From assembly GCF_000003815.2 (NCBI RefSeq), contig NC_049984.1:9740878-9804877 (forward strand): DNA of 64,000 bases. Reading direction: 5' to 3'. How positions within the stretch are numbered: position 1 is the stretch's first letter; each line of letters starts with the position of its first letter. The notes below the pieces were generated by a model, which saw nothing but the letters and a program-made list of their open reading frames with translations, made no database searches and was not told the DNA's origin. This DNA comes from Branchiostoma floridae (Eukaryota > Chordata > Leptocardii > Amphioxiformes > Branchiostomatidae). Of this stretch, positions 22,883-33,449 are shown one piece after another. Made by a program: the position numbers and the translations under genes.

Positions 22883-25127
22883 CAATACAGGCTTGTAATG
22901 ATAACGTTAATGTTTACATATCAGATACAGATATATCATCGGCGTTATGTAGAACTTTGGAACGTGGACGTCAAGTTTTACTAGACTGCGACATCTGCAG
23001 CGGGGCCTGGTAGAGGCTAGCCGCAGGCGACAGCTGTAGAGCTACAAAAACCTTGATAAAACCCCCTTGATTGGAGAGAGAAAAACATTATGTTACAGCT
23101 AGCTCTACGTCTGTCGCCTGCGGCAAGGTCGATGCTACCAAAAAAACGTACCGTTTCAGGTAACGTTAACGTTACTTTATACTAGTACTTAGTAGAATCA
23201 AGGGTTCTCAAATGCTTCTTCTAACCTTGCGTCCTTACGATATCTTCCAAGGTGCAGCTTTATGGTGTCAGACTGGGTATAAAGATTATAAAACATGTGA
23301 CAGTCCGAAGTGGACTTTGTCAGCTTCGTGGGTCACAAGGAGGTCAATAGACGATGCTATTTAAAATAGGGGGCGAAAACTGAAAAGAGGCAATTGATTG
23401 TTCACTCAATTGGGTTCAAATATTCATAGCATAAGAATATTGTACTTTTCTGGCCAAATAACAAAGAAGACGAAACAAGTGTGATTTTGTGTGACGATAA
23501 AACACTCCCCTTTGACATCGTATGGGCTGCCTTGTCCAATTGTCCAAGTTGCCTTGTCCATATACAACTCAACGAGTGCATTAAACGGCAGGGGTGACAA
23601 CTATTCACTATTGGCTACTCAAGACTAAGACCTATCTAAGAGAAGAGCTCAATATACCTAAACTAACCAATTCCTCGGGTGTCAGGAACTTATTTGAAGG
23701 TGGTCGCCACTACATGTGTCCAAGGTGCAGGTGGGGGTTACCTTATATTTGTGTCAAAGGTGAACGTACTCTAGGTCAAAATTGGCTTACGCTTTGAGTT
23801 AGAAACAGTAGATGCTGTTACTCGTGATGACCATGATGATGGGCATTCTTAACCAACTGTCCCAAGAGGTTTGAACAAAAACTGCTTTCGAAGGAAGAAG
23901 TGATTAGACGAATATTTAGATATAGATGTGAGGCCAAGGATTTTCAGTGTACACTTTGAAGTTTGATACTTTATCATCAGAGAAGTTAAAAACTCTTCTT
24001 TACATCAGAGTTAACTATAGATTAATGTTAGATGAAACTTTGTCATCGATAAAGTTGGAGAAGCAATGCATCCCCGGGCGAGATCCAGAATTCATTTCAC
24101 GCCAATCATAATACCGGGAAAAAGAGACTGGCTTCAACACACACTCCATCTTCGATGGGCGTCAATGGGCGGGATCATTATTACGTGGGGTAGGGTCGTA
24201 CAATGCGATTTGGCCGAGTGTGACAAGTAGGCATGTGGCAGGTACCAGATGTCATCCTTCTTTTGACATTCCTCTGCAGTACGTCTGTAGCACTGTATGC
24301 CAAGTTCTACCTCCATAAATGTGGAGGTATAGCTTTTGGCGTGGTAACTGTCTGTATCTGGACAGTGGTTTACAAAATCAAATTACTTTTAATATCTATG
24401 AGCAATTAGAATAAAATAAAGTGCAAGTTGCAATTACACTAATAACACGATTTTGAAGTGTATCTTTATGTATTCTCAGAGTGTTTTGACGGAATGTTGA
24501 TCTACAAACCTTACACTAGTATTATGTCTAATTCAGCAAATGTGTCATTATGACAAATATTTGTATGTGCTCTACAGTATATGTAGAAGTGTGCACAAAA
24601 AAAGGTTCCTGCCTTCTTGCATTAATAAAGACAGATGTGCATTGCAACTATGAAGTGAACATAACACCTTTAACTCTTGATGAACACCAGTATAAGTTAG
24701 CCATGAACAGTGTATCTCCAAGAAGTTTCATGTCAATAGTAAAGCTGTTCATTTAGCCTGTAACAATAACAACACTGCAACAATATGCCATGGTCAAAAA
24801 GCTTCATTCACTATGTCTTGTCTGTAGGGAATAATGGCCATGGTGTAAAATACAGACATAAGGCAATAAAGATTTGAAGTTGAAGATACAAATGTACATG
24901 TTTTTTCACAATCTCAGTGCCATAGTACTACATGCCCTTGTACACTCTGATACAAAAACAAACTTCCAATCTGCCAATACAACAACCAATACTTTGTCTA
25001 ATGGCTTGGGTCACTGCATACATGACATAATTTCCTCCACTACGAGGACCACAACAAAGGAGAATGTTTGACCAGAAGTCACTATAAACTGGGAATAGAT
25101 GCCTTGAGAACTGAAATGTCATGCGTT
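22883..25127. other. Intergenic, esterase C to Kelch gene 1
   Basis: No reliable exon. Near 22985-23130 an inverted pair (GTAGAGGCTAGCCGCAGGCGACAG against CTGTCGCCTGCGGCAAGG) brackets ~80 bp. From about 24390 the sequence matches 32480 onward and is the duplicated 3'-flank/3'UTR of the Kelch genes, for example GATCTACAAACCTTACACTA at 24500 and 32569. Confidence 0.5.
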
Positions 25128-26879
25128 TTAGATTTCAACATTAGCCCCAGTATCAGTCCAATGCAGCTCCATATCTTGTTCATACATGACAGGAGGGACA
25201 GTGGGGATGGGGGGAGCTTTGTATTTTGGTATTGTCACAGTGTGGTGGTCACGTAGTGGGACTGGTAAATTTTCTACATGACCTAAAATCATGGTATCAC
25301 TACTCACATCATAACACTGAACTCTGGCATGGCAGAGCATCAACCTAGTGCTGTGACCACCAGTAATGTAGATCTCTGACCCACACACAGTGGCACTGCT
25401 GTGGTCCCATGGGGCCTGATTGTTAGCCAACTTCACATAACAATCTTCCTGAGGATTGTAGCACAGGACACAGTCTAACCGTCCACCAACCAAATAGATC
25501 CTAAAACCAACAGTGCATGCCGATATACCCTGTATCCGTCTTGGCAACGGTGCTGCAAAGGTCCACACATTTTGGGAGGGATCATAGAATTGAACAGCGT
25601 CAGTCTTCTTCTTTAAGCCAGTAAAACCACCAAAGACATACACTTTTTCACAACATGTAGCTATTCCAAAATTACAGACTGCCAGTTTCAAGTCTGCCTG
25701 TTTTTTCCAACCCCAATTGTTACTGCTGTACATCTCCACACTAGATAGTATCTTTGCCTTTCTTACACCATTACTAGCATTAGTCTTTCCCCCAACAACA
25801 TACACCCGTCCATCCAGTGCTGCCATTCCATGCCTATATCTTCCTGTCTTCAGAAAAGCCATCCTACCCCAAGAGTTCTGAGACGTCTGATACCTCCATA
25901 CTTTAGACTCAAACATTATACCCCCTGTCACTATTACATCATTCTGGACAACGCATACTGCACTTCCTGCTGTTTTCTGAAGGGATTGCGGCAATGGGGA
26001 ATTGGCAATGCAGTCACACTGGAGGTCAAGTCTGTACATGTATGGATTTGTTTCATTTCCATAGCACTCTCTTTTACCACCAAAAACCAGGATTTCTTCT
26101 TTGAAGATTTGGCGGGGTATAGATTCATCCTCAATCATAAACTCGATGTCAGGAATCCCTGCAAACACCTTGTCTGTCTGCATGAGGTTCTGTAGGTAGT
26201 CTTGTTCCATACAAGTGAAATGGACAGACTCCATGAGAAGCTTGAGATGTTCTTGCCGTTCCTCCAGGTTGTATTTTACCCAACGCATGACTGCCTCCAA
26301 CACATGTTCCTCTTTCTCAGCATGAAGGCCATTATCTGAGATGTATGCTACAAGGAAGTCAACAGGCAGCTGAAGGAACTCCTCAATCCTGCAAACTTCT
26401 TCAAAGTTCCTTAGGGCAAAGCTTCTGGAGAACCCAGACAAATGTCTTCTTGACATCTTGTCTGCTAGTGCCCAGGTACACAAACATGTCTCAACACACA
26501 GGTGCTCCTTTAAAAACTCTTCACATTGATATTCCACAGGCTCCACCTGAAGCATATTTGCTGCTTCAAACAGGGGCTGAATGTTGTCCATGGTGATGTG
26601 GAGCTTGGATGTGTAGGCATAGTCAACCAGCATTTCTAGAGCCTCCCCATTCACCCCACCTATTTCTACCTTGTCTTTCTTACTCTCACTGTGGCTTCCA
26701 CTGAACATGGCCCTGAAGTAGTCGGTGCAGATGGACAGAACAAAGCGATGACAGGGGAGCTCCTTTCCCTCAGCACACAGGGTCACATCCACCAGGTGAC
26801 CTTCGGACCTCAGCTCTTGCAACCGCTTATAGAACCAAGGAGCATGATGGCCCTCTGCTGCTTTAGAATTGCCATCCAT
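25128..26879 (-). CDS. BTB-BACK-Kelch protein 1 (KLHL-like)
   Basis: Likely substrate adaptor of a Cullin-3 ubiquitin ligase. The coding sequence is a single exon of 583 residues from ATG 26879. An in-frame Met 12 codons upstream is rejected because a pyrimidine tract and TGTAG acceptor end at 26882, just before CAATGG. The BTB domain spans about residues 25-130 (VDVTLCAEGKELPCHRFVL, FRAMFSG, VDYAYTSKL). BACK spans about 135-240 (CEEFLKEHL, AVMRWVKYN). About six Kelch blades follow from ~285 (VTGG, VYVVGG, VYVFGG, IYLVGG, IYITGG). The C-terminus GANVEI is shared with gene 2. A 5'UTR exon with donor CTCG|GTAGGT begins at 29727. The BTB half is nearly identical to the second copy, while the Kelch half has diverged. 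The KLHL orthologue is not assigned. Confidence 0.92.
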   Translation of the reverse strand: MDGNSKAAEGHHAPWFYKRLQELRSEGHLVDVTLCAEGKELPCHRFVLSICTDYFRAMFSGSHSESKKDKVEIGGVNGEALEMLVDYAYTSKLHITMDNIQPLFEAANMLQVEPVEYQCEEFLKEHLCVETCLCTWALADKMSRRHLSGFSRSFALRNFEEVCRIEEFLQLPVDFLVAYISDNGLHAEKEEHVLEAVMRWVKYNLEERQEHLKLLMESVHFTCMEQDYLQNLMQTDKVFAGIPDIEFMIEDESIPRQIFKEEILVFGGKRECYGNETNPYMYRLDLQCDCIANSPLPQSLQKTAGSAVCVVQNDVIVTGGIMFESKVWRYQTSQNSWGRMAFLKTGRYRHGMAALDGRVYVVGGKTNASNGVRKAKILSSVEMYSSNNWGWKKQADLKLAVCNFGIATCCEKVYVFGGFTGLKKKTDAVQFYDPSQNVWTFAAPLPRRIQGISACTVGFRIYLVGGRLDCVLCYNPQEDCYVKLANNQAPWDHSSATVCGSEIYITGGHSTRLMLCHARVQCYDVSSDTMILGHVENLPVPLRDHHTVTIPKYKAPPIPTVPPVMYEQDMELHWTDTGANVEI

Positions 26880-26881
26880 TG

Positions 26882-27369
26882 CTACATGGAGAGAAGGGAA
26901 ATAGTTCAAATTCAAAATACAGTATCATAATTGTGAAGATAAAGCAGGTAGAACTTTGTATAGTAGGCATAAACTTCCCTCCAATAGTATTGAAATAAAG
27001 GCCTTCCATGTCAGTAACTCATATCAAAGATATTACATATAGTATGTCCTTGTTCACACCTAGTACCTGGGAATATACTTTTACCTTTCCTAGGGAAGAA
27101 ATCTCACTTCACAACATGTCAGAACACCTATATCAATGTCCTCTGCTCCTCGCTGACAAGACCCTCTTCAAACAAAAGGTACCTGTGATACTGAATGTGT
27201 AGCTTTGCTTTGATTACTTTGTGTATCTGTATCTGTATTGTTATAGCTAGTATAAATTCCCTTTGGCACATGGCACACACAGCTTCGCAGCCACACGTCA
27301 TGGTGGCAGCTGGTTATATGAGCTTTTTCATAAGAGTTTCCTGTCAGTGACAAGAATCCTGGGTATCAT
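26882..27369. other. Kelch gene 1 5' intron, proximal part
   Basis: No exon recognised. This is the acceptor-side end of the ~2.8-kb 5'UTR intron, which is enlarged relative to gene 2 (about 0.5 kb) by the SINE and MITE insertions that follow. Confidence 0.5.
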
Positions 27370-27665
27370 TTCAAAGGTGAAGTTAAAGTTAGAGTTAAAG
27401 TTAAAGTCCTTCCCGCGCCTGATGGCGCATAGGGCGACACCCATCTCCATTTCAGTAGCCCTTGGGCCACACAACGCAATTACTACAGCAGGGGGCTAGT
27501 CCACTGGTAGTGGTGTGTGTTCAACTTCCATACTCTTTCCCTAATGCTGAGTGCTAAGCAGAGAAAGAAGCATGTACCATTTTTAAAGTCTTTGGTAGGA
27601 CTCGGCAGGGGATCGAACTCACGACCTACCGAATGTAAGGCGAACACTCTACCCACTACGCCATT
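27370..27665 (-). mobile_element. tRNA-derived SINE
   Basis: On the minus strand the pol III A box TGGCGTAGTGG (27653-27663) is followed 35 nt later by the B box GTTCGATCC (27610-27618), inside a tRNA-like head. A tRNA-unrelated body follows, with a tail of CTTTAA-like repeats at 27375-27410. Confidence 0.8.
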
Positions 27666-27755
27666 GCAAAGGTGAAGACCCATCAGAAATAAACAGAGTC
27701 TCATCCCGACCATTGTTAAGCTTTCCATGACACTGTCCGTAACATGCACACACAA

Positions 27756-27965
27756 TCCCTTGATCTCGTTATGTCTGGTCAGTACTTGGATGAGAGACCA
27801 CCAAGGAAGACTGGATGCTGTAGCCCAGCCAAGAATTCAGTCATTCTGAGCTAAAGGGTACCCCAATAAACTCAATTCGTCTTTGGGTGGGGACATTAAA
27901 CGTGGGTCCTGTGTTCGAGGAGGTGCCTCGAGCACGTAATTCAGCCTCATTACTCAAAAAATGGG
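27756..27965 (+). mobile_element. 5S-rRNA-derived SINE
   Basis: TGATCTCG followed by GGTCAGTACTTGGATGAGAG, GACCACC and GATGCTGTAG matches the 3' half of 5S rRNA, including the internal-promoter C-box region. The body after it contains GGACATTAAACGTGGGTCC and CCTCGAGCACGTAA, typical of SINE3-type elements. It is too diverged and truncated to be a functional 5S gene. Confidence 0.75.
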
Positions 27966-28040
27966 TACCTACTAGCTGCAAATAATATTCCAGATAAATT
28001 ATCATGATGCCTGGAAAGTGGCGGAATTTTTACAATCATG

Positions 28041-29014
28041 GGGGTTTACGGAAAAGCCTGGGCCCAGCAGGCTAGCCTGCAGGCTAGCCAGGCCACCCTT
28101 TTTGGGCCCCAAGGCTATTAATGGGGTTTGACCCATTACTAGATTTTTTAAAACCTACAACTGGGTAACCGACAATTCCAGTGCATGCAGGGTGCATTGG
28201 ACAGAAGGCAACAGTTTGGTCATATCTATTGGGGATTGGGGTTCAATGGTTTACAGCAATGAACAATCAACATCAACTACTGTAACTTCAAGGGTTATTA
28301 GTACATTTACTTTTCCTTTGACTATACTGGCAGTCATTCCTACAATACTTATAGTGGCTATCAGTAATTGTCCTGCATGAGAGAAACGAATAGCACAAAC
28401 AACACTAACGTCATATTATACACCCCCCTCACATACAATTGACACATATAAACACATAACATACATCCATGCTCACTGACACTTGATGTTTGAGACATCT
28501 GTTTCACATTTGATGTTTTGGCAAACAGCCCCTATCCTAGAGGACCAACTGTTGTCTTGGGTTACCACTGACCCAGTTTTTCAACAAAGAAATTTCATGT
28601 ACAAACACACACACAGTGACACACACTCTCATACATGCATGACATCTGTTTTGAATTTGATGTTGTGCACTATCATTTCCTGACCCATCCTAGTATTCTT
28701 TATTTCGCCTAGTACCCCTCCCCTTCAGTCTTAACATTTCCAGCATTTTCTGTTGTATACTTGGAATTTAGTTTATGATTGTTTTCTTCCAGTCTTGGTT
28801 GAGTTATTCATTGCAATCCCAGCAATATGATCAACTGTTACCTTTCCCCATCCCAGCCCCATCCCACCCACAGCTGGGATTGTCATTGACCCAATTTTTT
28901 ATTAAAAAAACTTCAGCTGCAGGCCAAACCCCATGCATAGCCTTGGGGCCCAGAAAAGGTAGTCTTTCAGGCTAGCCAGCCCAGCTCCTGGGCCCAGGCT
29001 TTTCCGTAAACCCC
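28041..29014. mobile_element. hAT-like non-autonomous element, ~974 bp
   Basis: Terminal inverted repeats of ~100 bp start GGGGTTTACGGAAAAGCC and include GCCTGGGCCCAG, GGCTAGCC and GGGGCCCCAAGGCTAT in mirrored order (28041-28137 against 28920-29014). The flanks repeat AATCATG (28034-28040 and 29015-29021), or 8 bp CAATCATG if one C is shared. No transposase ORF is present. It lies in the 5'UTR intron of Kelch gene 1. Confidence 0.88.
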
Positions 29015-29726
29015 AATCATGGGCCTTCACTTTTGACATAATACCCAGAACTCCTGTCACCTGCACATGCGTAGTGAACTCTGTGAAAGAGCATATTACA
29101 AAGACTTGTCACACCTTAACTTTGCATATCTTCTTCTTCTTTGAAAGCCCACATTCTGCATATAGAATATTTTGGCTTTTTTTGTGTGTTGCGCATACGC
29201 GTCGGCTTACTTCTGTCTTATTAACTATCATTACTATGATCCGTTACACATTAGTCCATTTACCATGCCTGGTCCGTCACCATTGTGCTGTCCGGGATTG
29301 TAATAACTTGGGTTATTCCTCGGCAGCCAGCGACTTAAAGATGTTAAAAGTCGCTGCCTCCACGGTACTGCACTGAAGGGCGTTCCAGTCCAGCATATCT
29401 GACTGCAAATGTTGTTTGGTTCTTTCTAGTGAGGATACGCCTACTGTATTTAATGATTTATTTATCACAACACTTGATGGATACGGCTCTTCAAAACCAA
29501 GTGATGCCATATAACGTTATCATCTTGTCAACCAAAATATTTTTCTGCCCCCCTCCCCAAACAAAACGTTACACATGACTGTCTATCTGAACCGTCAGAT
29601 ATCAACCTGGCGGTCCCCTTTGCTTGCGCTTATAAACATTTAGCAAAGTATATTCTTATAACACAAATCTATCTATGGTTTAATTGTTGGGCGAGTTGAG
29701 GAAAATAAAAAGCATCACAAACCTAC

Positions 29727-29800
29727 CGAGAAAGTTTTAAGGTCATCCAGTTCACGCGATGCAATGTGGGAATGGTAGCATGCTGTGTTGGGCTGTTCCA
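29727..29800 (-). other. 5'UTR exon of Kelch gene 1
   Basis: The donor CTTTCTCG|GTAGGT lies at 29725-29726. The exon matches 35718-35790, upstream of Kelch gene 2, over CGAGAAAGTTTT..CCAGTTCAC..GCGATGCAATGTGGG. Conservation of this block between paralogues, and its splice donor, support it as exon and promoter. The upstream limit is approximate. Confidence 0.6.
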
Positions 29801-30344
29801 AACTATAACACTATAGGTAGGTTAAATGCATTAACACCGCTTTTTACTCTAAAATAGTAGATCCCACTGTCCAGAGCTACTTGCTTCTTTATGTCAATAT
29901 TTAAGACCACCCAGGCCTAGAATTACTTGTCTTTATCAGTGCCATATGCCCAATTATCCTATTTTACTAAACCCATATCATTTTTGCTCCACCCCTTCCT
30001 TTTTTTGGAACGACCCATGTTCCTTGGAAAAAAGCAGGCTGGAAAAGAGGAAATCCTCATTTATAGGCCAAGTTGAGTTCATTATATGGATATAATGATA
30101 TACTATGGGAACCCCAAAACTGATGCGAGCGTACGCGAATAAAAAAAAAATTCATTATGGATCTAAGTCGTCAGGATCGAAGGTTGTAACGTTACAAATG
30201 TCGGACTGTAAGCTCATAGTATAACCAAGGAGTGGTATAACGTTACTATTGGTAGACCGAACAATATGATCCTTCATTTTTGTTCTTTCACATCTTCTCC
30301 TATGACCTTTAATAGCTTGGAATTGACCTTGCCATTCTATGAAA
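29801..30344. other. Intergenic upstream of Kelch gene 1
   Basis: Parts match 35800-36030 upstream of Kelch gene 2, for example CAGAGCTACTTG and GCCCATTTTCCTTGGAAAA-like sequence, so the duplicated block includes the promoter. No coding exon was seen. Confidence 0.5.
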
Positions 30345-31292
30345 CCAGTAGATGTTTCCGGGTTTTCGGAAAACCCTGTCCAGTCCGGAGTGCGGAAAAC
30401 CCTGTCCAGTCTGAAAAGAGGGTCTGCATTGGGGTATACGTTGTAAGCTGTCTGAAAAGAGGGTCTGCATGGGGGTATACATTGTAAGCTACTAAGTACT
30501 AGTATACAACAACATTTTTTTATCTCTAATATGGCTAAGCACAGAAATAACATCAACTTGAAGTGTGACACAATGTCATACAAAAATTATTACATAACAA
30601 AAATCATCCATCATTGCTACTTCTGTGCATCATATAAAAAACTTCTACTCTTTAAGTCTTTGAGACTGAACATGCTATTAGCCTTACGGCATAATTTTGC
30701 AAATACAACACATTATTTTCAAAAGGATACATAGTTCTATATAGCTCACAACTTGTAAATGGTTTGAAAAATGCCATCTTGGTTTTATTGTAGTGCATTG
30801 TAAAATATATGGTGTTGATATTGAAACCTTTCGCAGTCATTCATTCTATTAAACCAGGATTTAAACAGACCAGCTCTCAAAATGAGTGCTGTGCACTTAT
30901 CATTTAAAGAAAACCTTTCAAAGCCTGTCTTTGTAATGTATTGCCACTATTTAACAACCCGAAATTGACGGACACTCACTATCCATTGTTTGATAGACAA
31001 TGGGTGTAATTCTCTCCCCTCATGTCGTACCTTGAGATAAGTGTTAATTGGGTACTTTGCATTTGACAGAACTGACTTTGTGTGCATGCATATTGCACCT
31101 TTGGGTCACTCATTATGATGCCGATTATATAGTTATGTGTATTAGTTTAGTGTAAGTGCTGTCTGAAGTAACAGTTTTAACCATTGCCAGGAACCCCTAT
31201 GCAGACCCTCTTTTCAGACTGTACAGGGTTTTCCGCCCCATTTCCCTGTCTGGACTGGACAGGGTTTTCCGAAAACCCGATGTTTCCGATAT
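30345..31292. mobile_element. Inverted-repeat DNA element, ~0.95 kb
   Basis: The left arm (30345-30480) carries GGGTTTTCGGAAAACCCTGT, CCAGTC and AAAAGAGGGTCTGCATGGGG. The right arm (31195-31292) has these in mirrored order (CCCTATGCAGACCCTCTTTT, GACAGGGTTTTCC, GAAAACCC). A 41-bp tandem duplication occurs in the left arm (30410-30488). No transposase was seen. Confidence 0.75.
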
Positions 31293-31497
31293 CTATTTAC
31301 ATTCTACGGTACGTCTGTGCTCATTTTGCAGATGCTTTGTACGCCAGGTGATTGAAAACTTATTCAATTCATTTTGGCCGGAAATTGATGCGCGTGTGCG
31401 CGTAGATGTCATCTATATATTTAAATCAACGTGGCCTGAATATTTGATCCAGGTTTGTGCTCAAGTATCAAACTTTTGAAATAAGAGGCGTAAATTA

Positions 31498-31550
31498 TCC
31501 CCTCCGCCCACCATAAGACCGCCGCCGTGAATCCACATGATGTGGAGAAC
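31498..31550 (-). pseudogene. Orphan carboxylesterase exon fragment
   Basis: After a good acceptor (TTTCCTGTCCCAG), the minus strand reads VLHIMWIHGGGLMVGG, the oxyanion-hole exon of type-B esterases. It then runs out of homology and hits a stop 14 codons later. It begins in the same phase as exon 2 of genes B and C, but LMVG resembles other carboxylesterases more than either neighbour. No companion exons were found within several kb, so it is a relic. Confidence 0.7.
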
Positions 31551-33449
31551 CTGGGACAGGAAATATCATTTCAATAAATCATCTAACGTTAACACGCTCA
31601 GGTTCATGATTTTGGTTCATGATTTGTCATTAAGAAACGGCAGAAAGGAGCCCCAACGACCACTGGTTATGGGCCGTGAGTGAGTGAGCGAACGGCAGAA
31701 AAGGTATAATACATGAATAAGCCTCTATACCCCCGATCCAGACTTGCCTAAGCGCTCACCTCTTAAGCTGGTCACCTGGCCATAACGTCCACTTTTATTT
31801 TTGGTCACGAAATTAAGCGACCTTCCCAAGACGGTCACCTTTCCAAGGCGGTCACAGCCACGTTGAATGCGGACCGACAAGGTCCAAATCCCTGCCCAAG
31901 ACGGCCACATCGATTTTATAATGGTAACTATCGAAAAATCGCCGGTCAATTTGCCTTAGATTGTGGCGGCAAAACCGGATGGGCAATGAATGTTGGGTTC
32001 GGGGAAGTCTACTACAATATTGGTGGAGATGTTCCCGCCCTATATAACCTGGAGTCCAGTCTACTTGTGGCACGGCCTACCGTAGTTAGTGTAGGCTCTC
32101 TACGGGGCCAGTGCAGCTCTCAGCCGCCGGGATAATCATTCACACCTGGTAGGATTTTCACGCGGTTCTTTGCCCAGTGGGAGTTAATCACTGGGCTTAA
32201 GTTATTTATATATACACTGTATATAACGCCTATTATTTGGGTGGAGGAACAACTAATATAATTTATGCAAATGAGTTTATTTGCATAATTAATGATAAAC
32301 AATGAATGATAAACACGATTATGACACCAGTTGTAAAAGTAAAATCATTTGGCAAAGGTATGGATTCGTAGAACTCTATTTCTTTTGACATGTGTGCAGT
32401 AACGATATGTCTGTAGCACTTAAGACTCAATTGAATTAATTATATGGTCTATTTCTTAAAGTCAAATTAACTTTAAGAAATAGACATTCTGATATCTACG
32501 AGCACGTTGCAATCACACTTATCGATTTTGAAATGTGTCTTTATTTTGAGTGCTTTGCAAAATTTTGATCTACAAACCTTACACTAGTACTATGTCAAAT
32601 TCAACAAATACATGTTATAACATCAAATATTTGCACTATCCTACAGTAAAAGTAGAACAGTGCACACACTAATTCTTCCACGTAGTGAGTGGCGAATTTC
32701 GAGGGTCCAGCTTTGAGTTCACATTTCTCATAATCTGCTGCGAAATGGCGCTTAATACTAACATAGCTGGCCATGGAAAGTGTAAAAAGTGATGTTTTTG
32801 GTGAAAATTGATTTTGGGCGAGAGCCTCAATTGTTTGTATGCCTACGCATTGAAACTGTTCCACCCCAGTGACCTAGATTCACCACCCATGCTCTGTGAG
32901 CTGTTTTTTTTACGTAAAAAAGAAGTTTCCCCCCAAAAAAGTATGAAAAGTAGAGAGGGTGAAGAAACTGAAACCCAGTTGTTTGTAAAGCTGGAGAGGT
33001 ACCCTTTATTCCCATACACCGCTTTTCTGCTTCAGATGTATTTTCTGAAAGAGACGGCCTCTCCACTTGAAGGTGTGTAGCCTCGAATTGAGACCCCAAT
33101 AAACTGGGTATGCACCGTTAAGTGTGCACACAAAAAACATAAAAGATTTCTGCCTCCTTTCATTCATAAAGACAGATGTGCATTGCAACAATGAAGTGAA
33201 CATATGTCTACCTTACTGATAACATACACAGTATAATGGATTGAAATACAAGTATAACTTAGAGAGTTCCACTTTGCCAATATGCAGCCAGTGATACTTG
33301 GTCGTATGTCTTTGGTCAAAAACTCACTGCATGCAAGACATAATTTCCTCCATCCAGGATTACAAAACAGAAGAATTTGTAACTAGAATACAAAGTCACT
33401 ATAAACTGGGGATACATGTAGATGTACTGGGAACTGAACATCATCCATC
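31551..33449. other. Intergenic, orphan exon to Kelch gene 2 3' end
   Basis: No gene seen. Around 31745-31910 the imperfect motif AAGRCGGTCACC recurs about five times. At 32265-32286 two octamer motifs face each other (see the separate entry). From ~32480 the sequence is the duplicated 3' flank that also follows Kelch gene 1, with an inserted block at about 32650-33110. Confidence 0.5.
32265..32286. promoter_or_regulatory. Inverted pair of octamer (POU-type) motifs
   Basis: ATGCAAAT (32265-32272) and ATTTGCAT (32279-32286) form a perfect inverted repeat with a 6-bp spacer. This is the consensus of POU-domain factors. Function is unknown, and chance occurrence in AT-rich DNA is possible. Confidence 0.4.

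Noticed and set aside
26880-26915. Upstream in-frame Met codons for the two Kelch genes (26915 and 35327)
   Set aside because: Both extensions cross a pyrimidine tract and TAG acceptor conserved between paralogues, so they are intronic.
27756-27831. Functional 5S rRNA gene
   Set aside because: Only the 3' half is present, it is diverged, and it continues into a SINE body.
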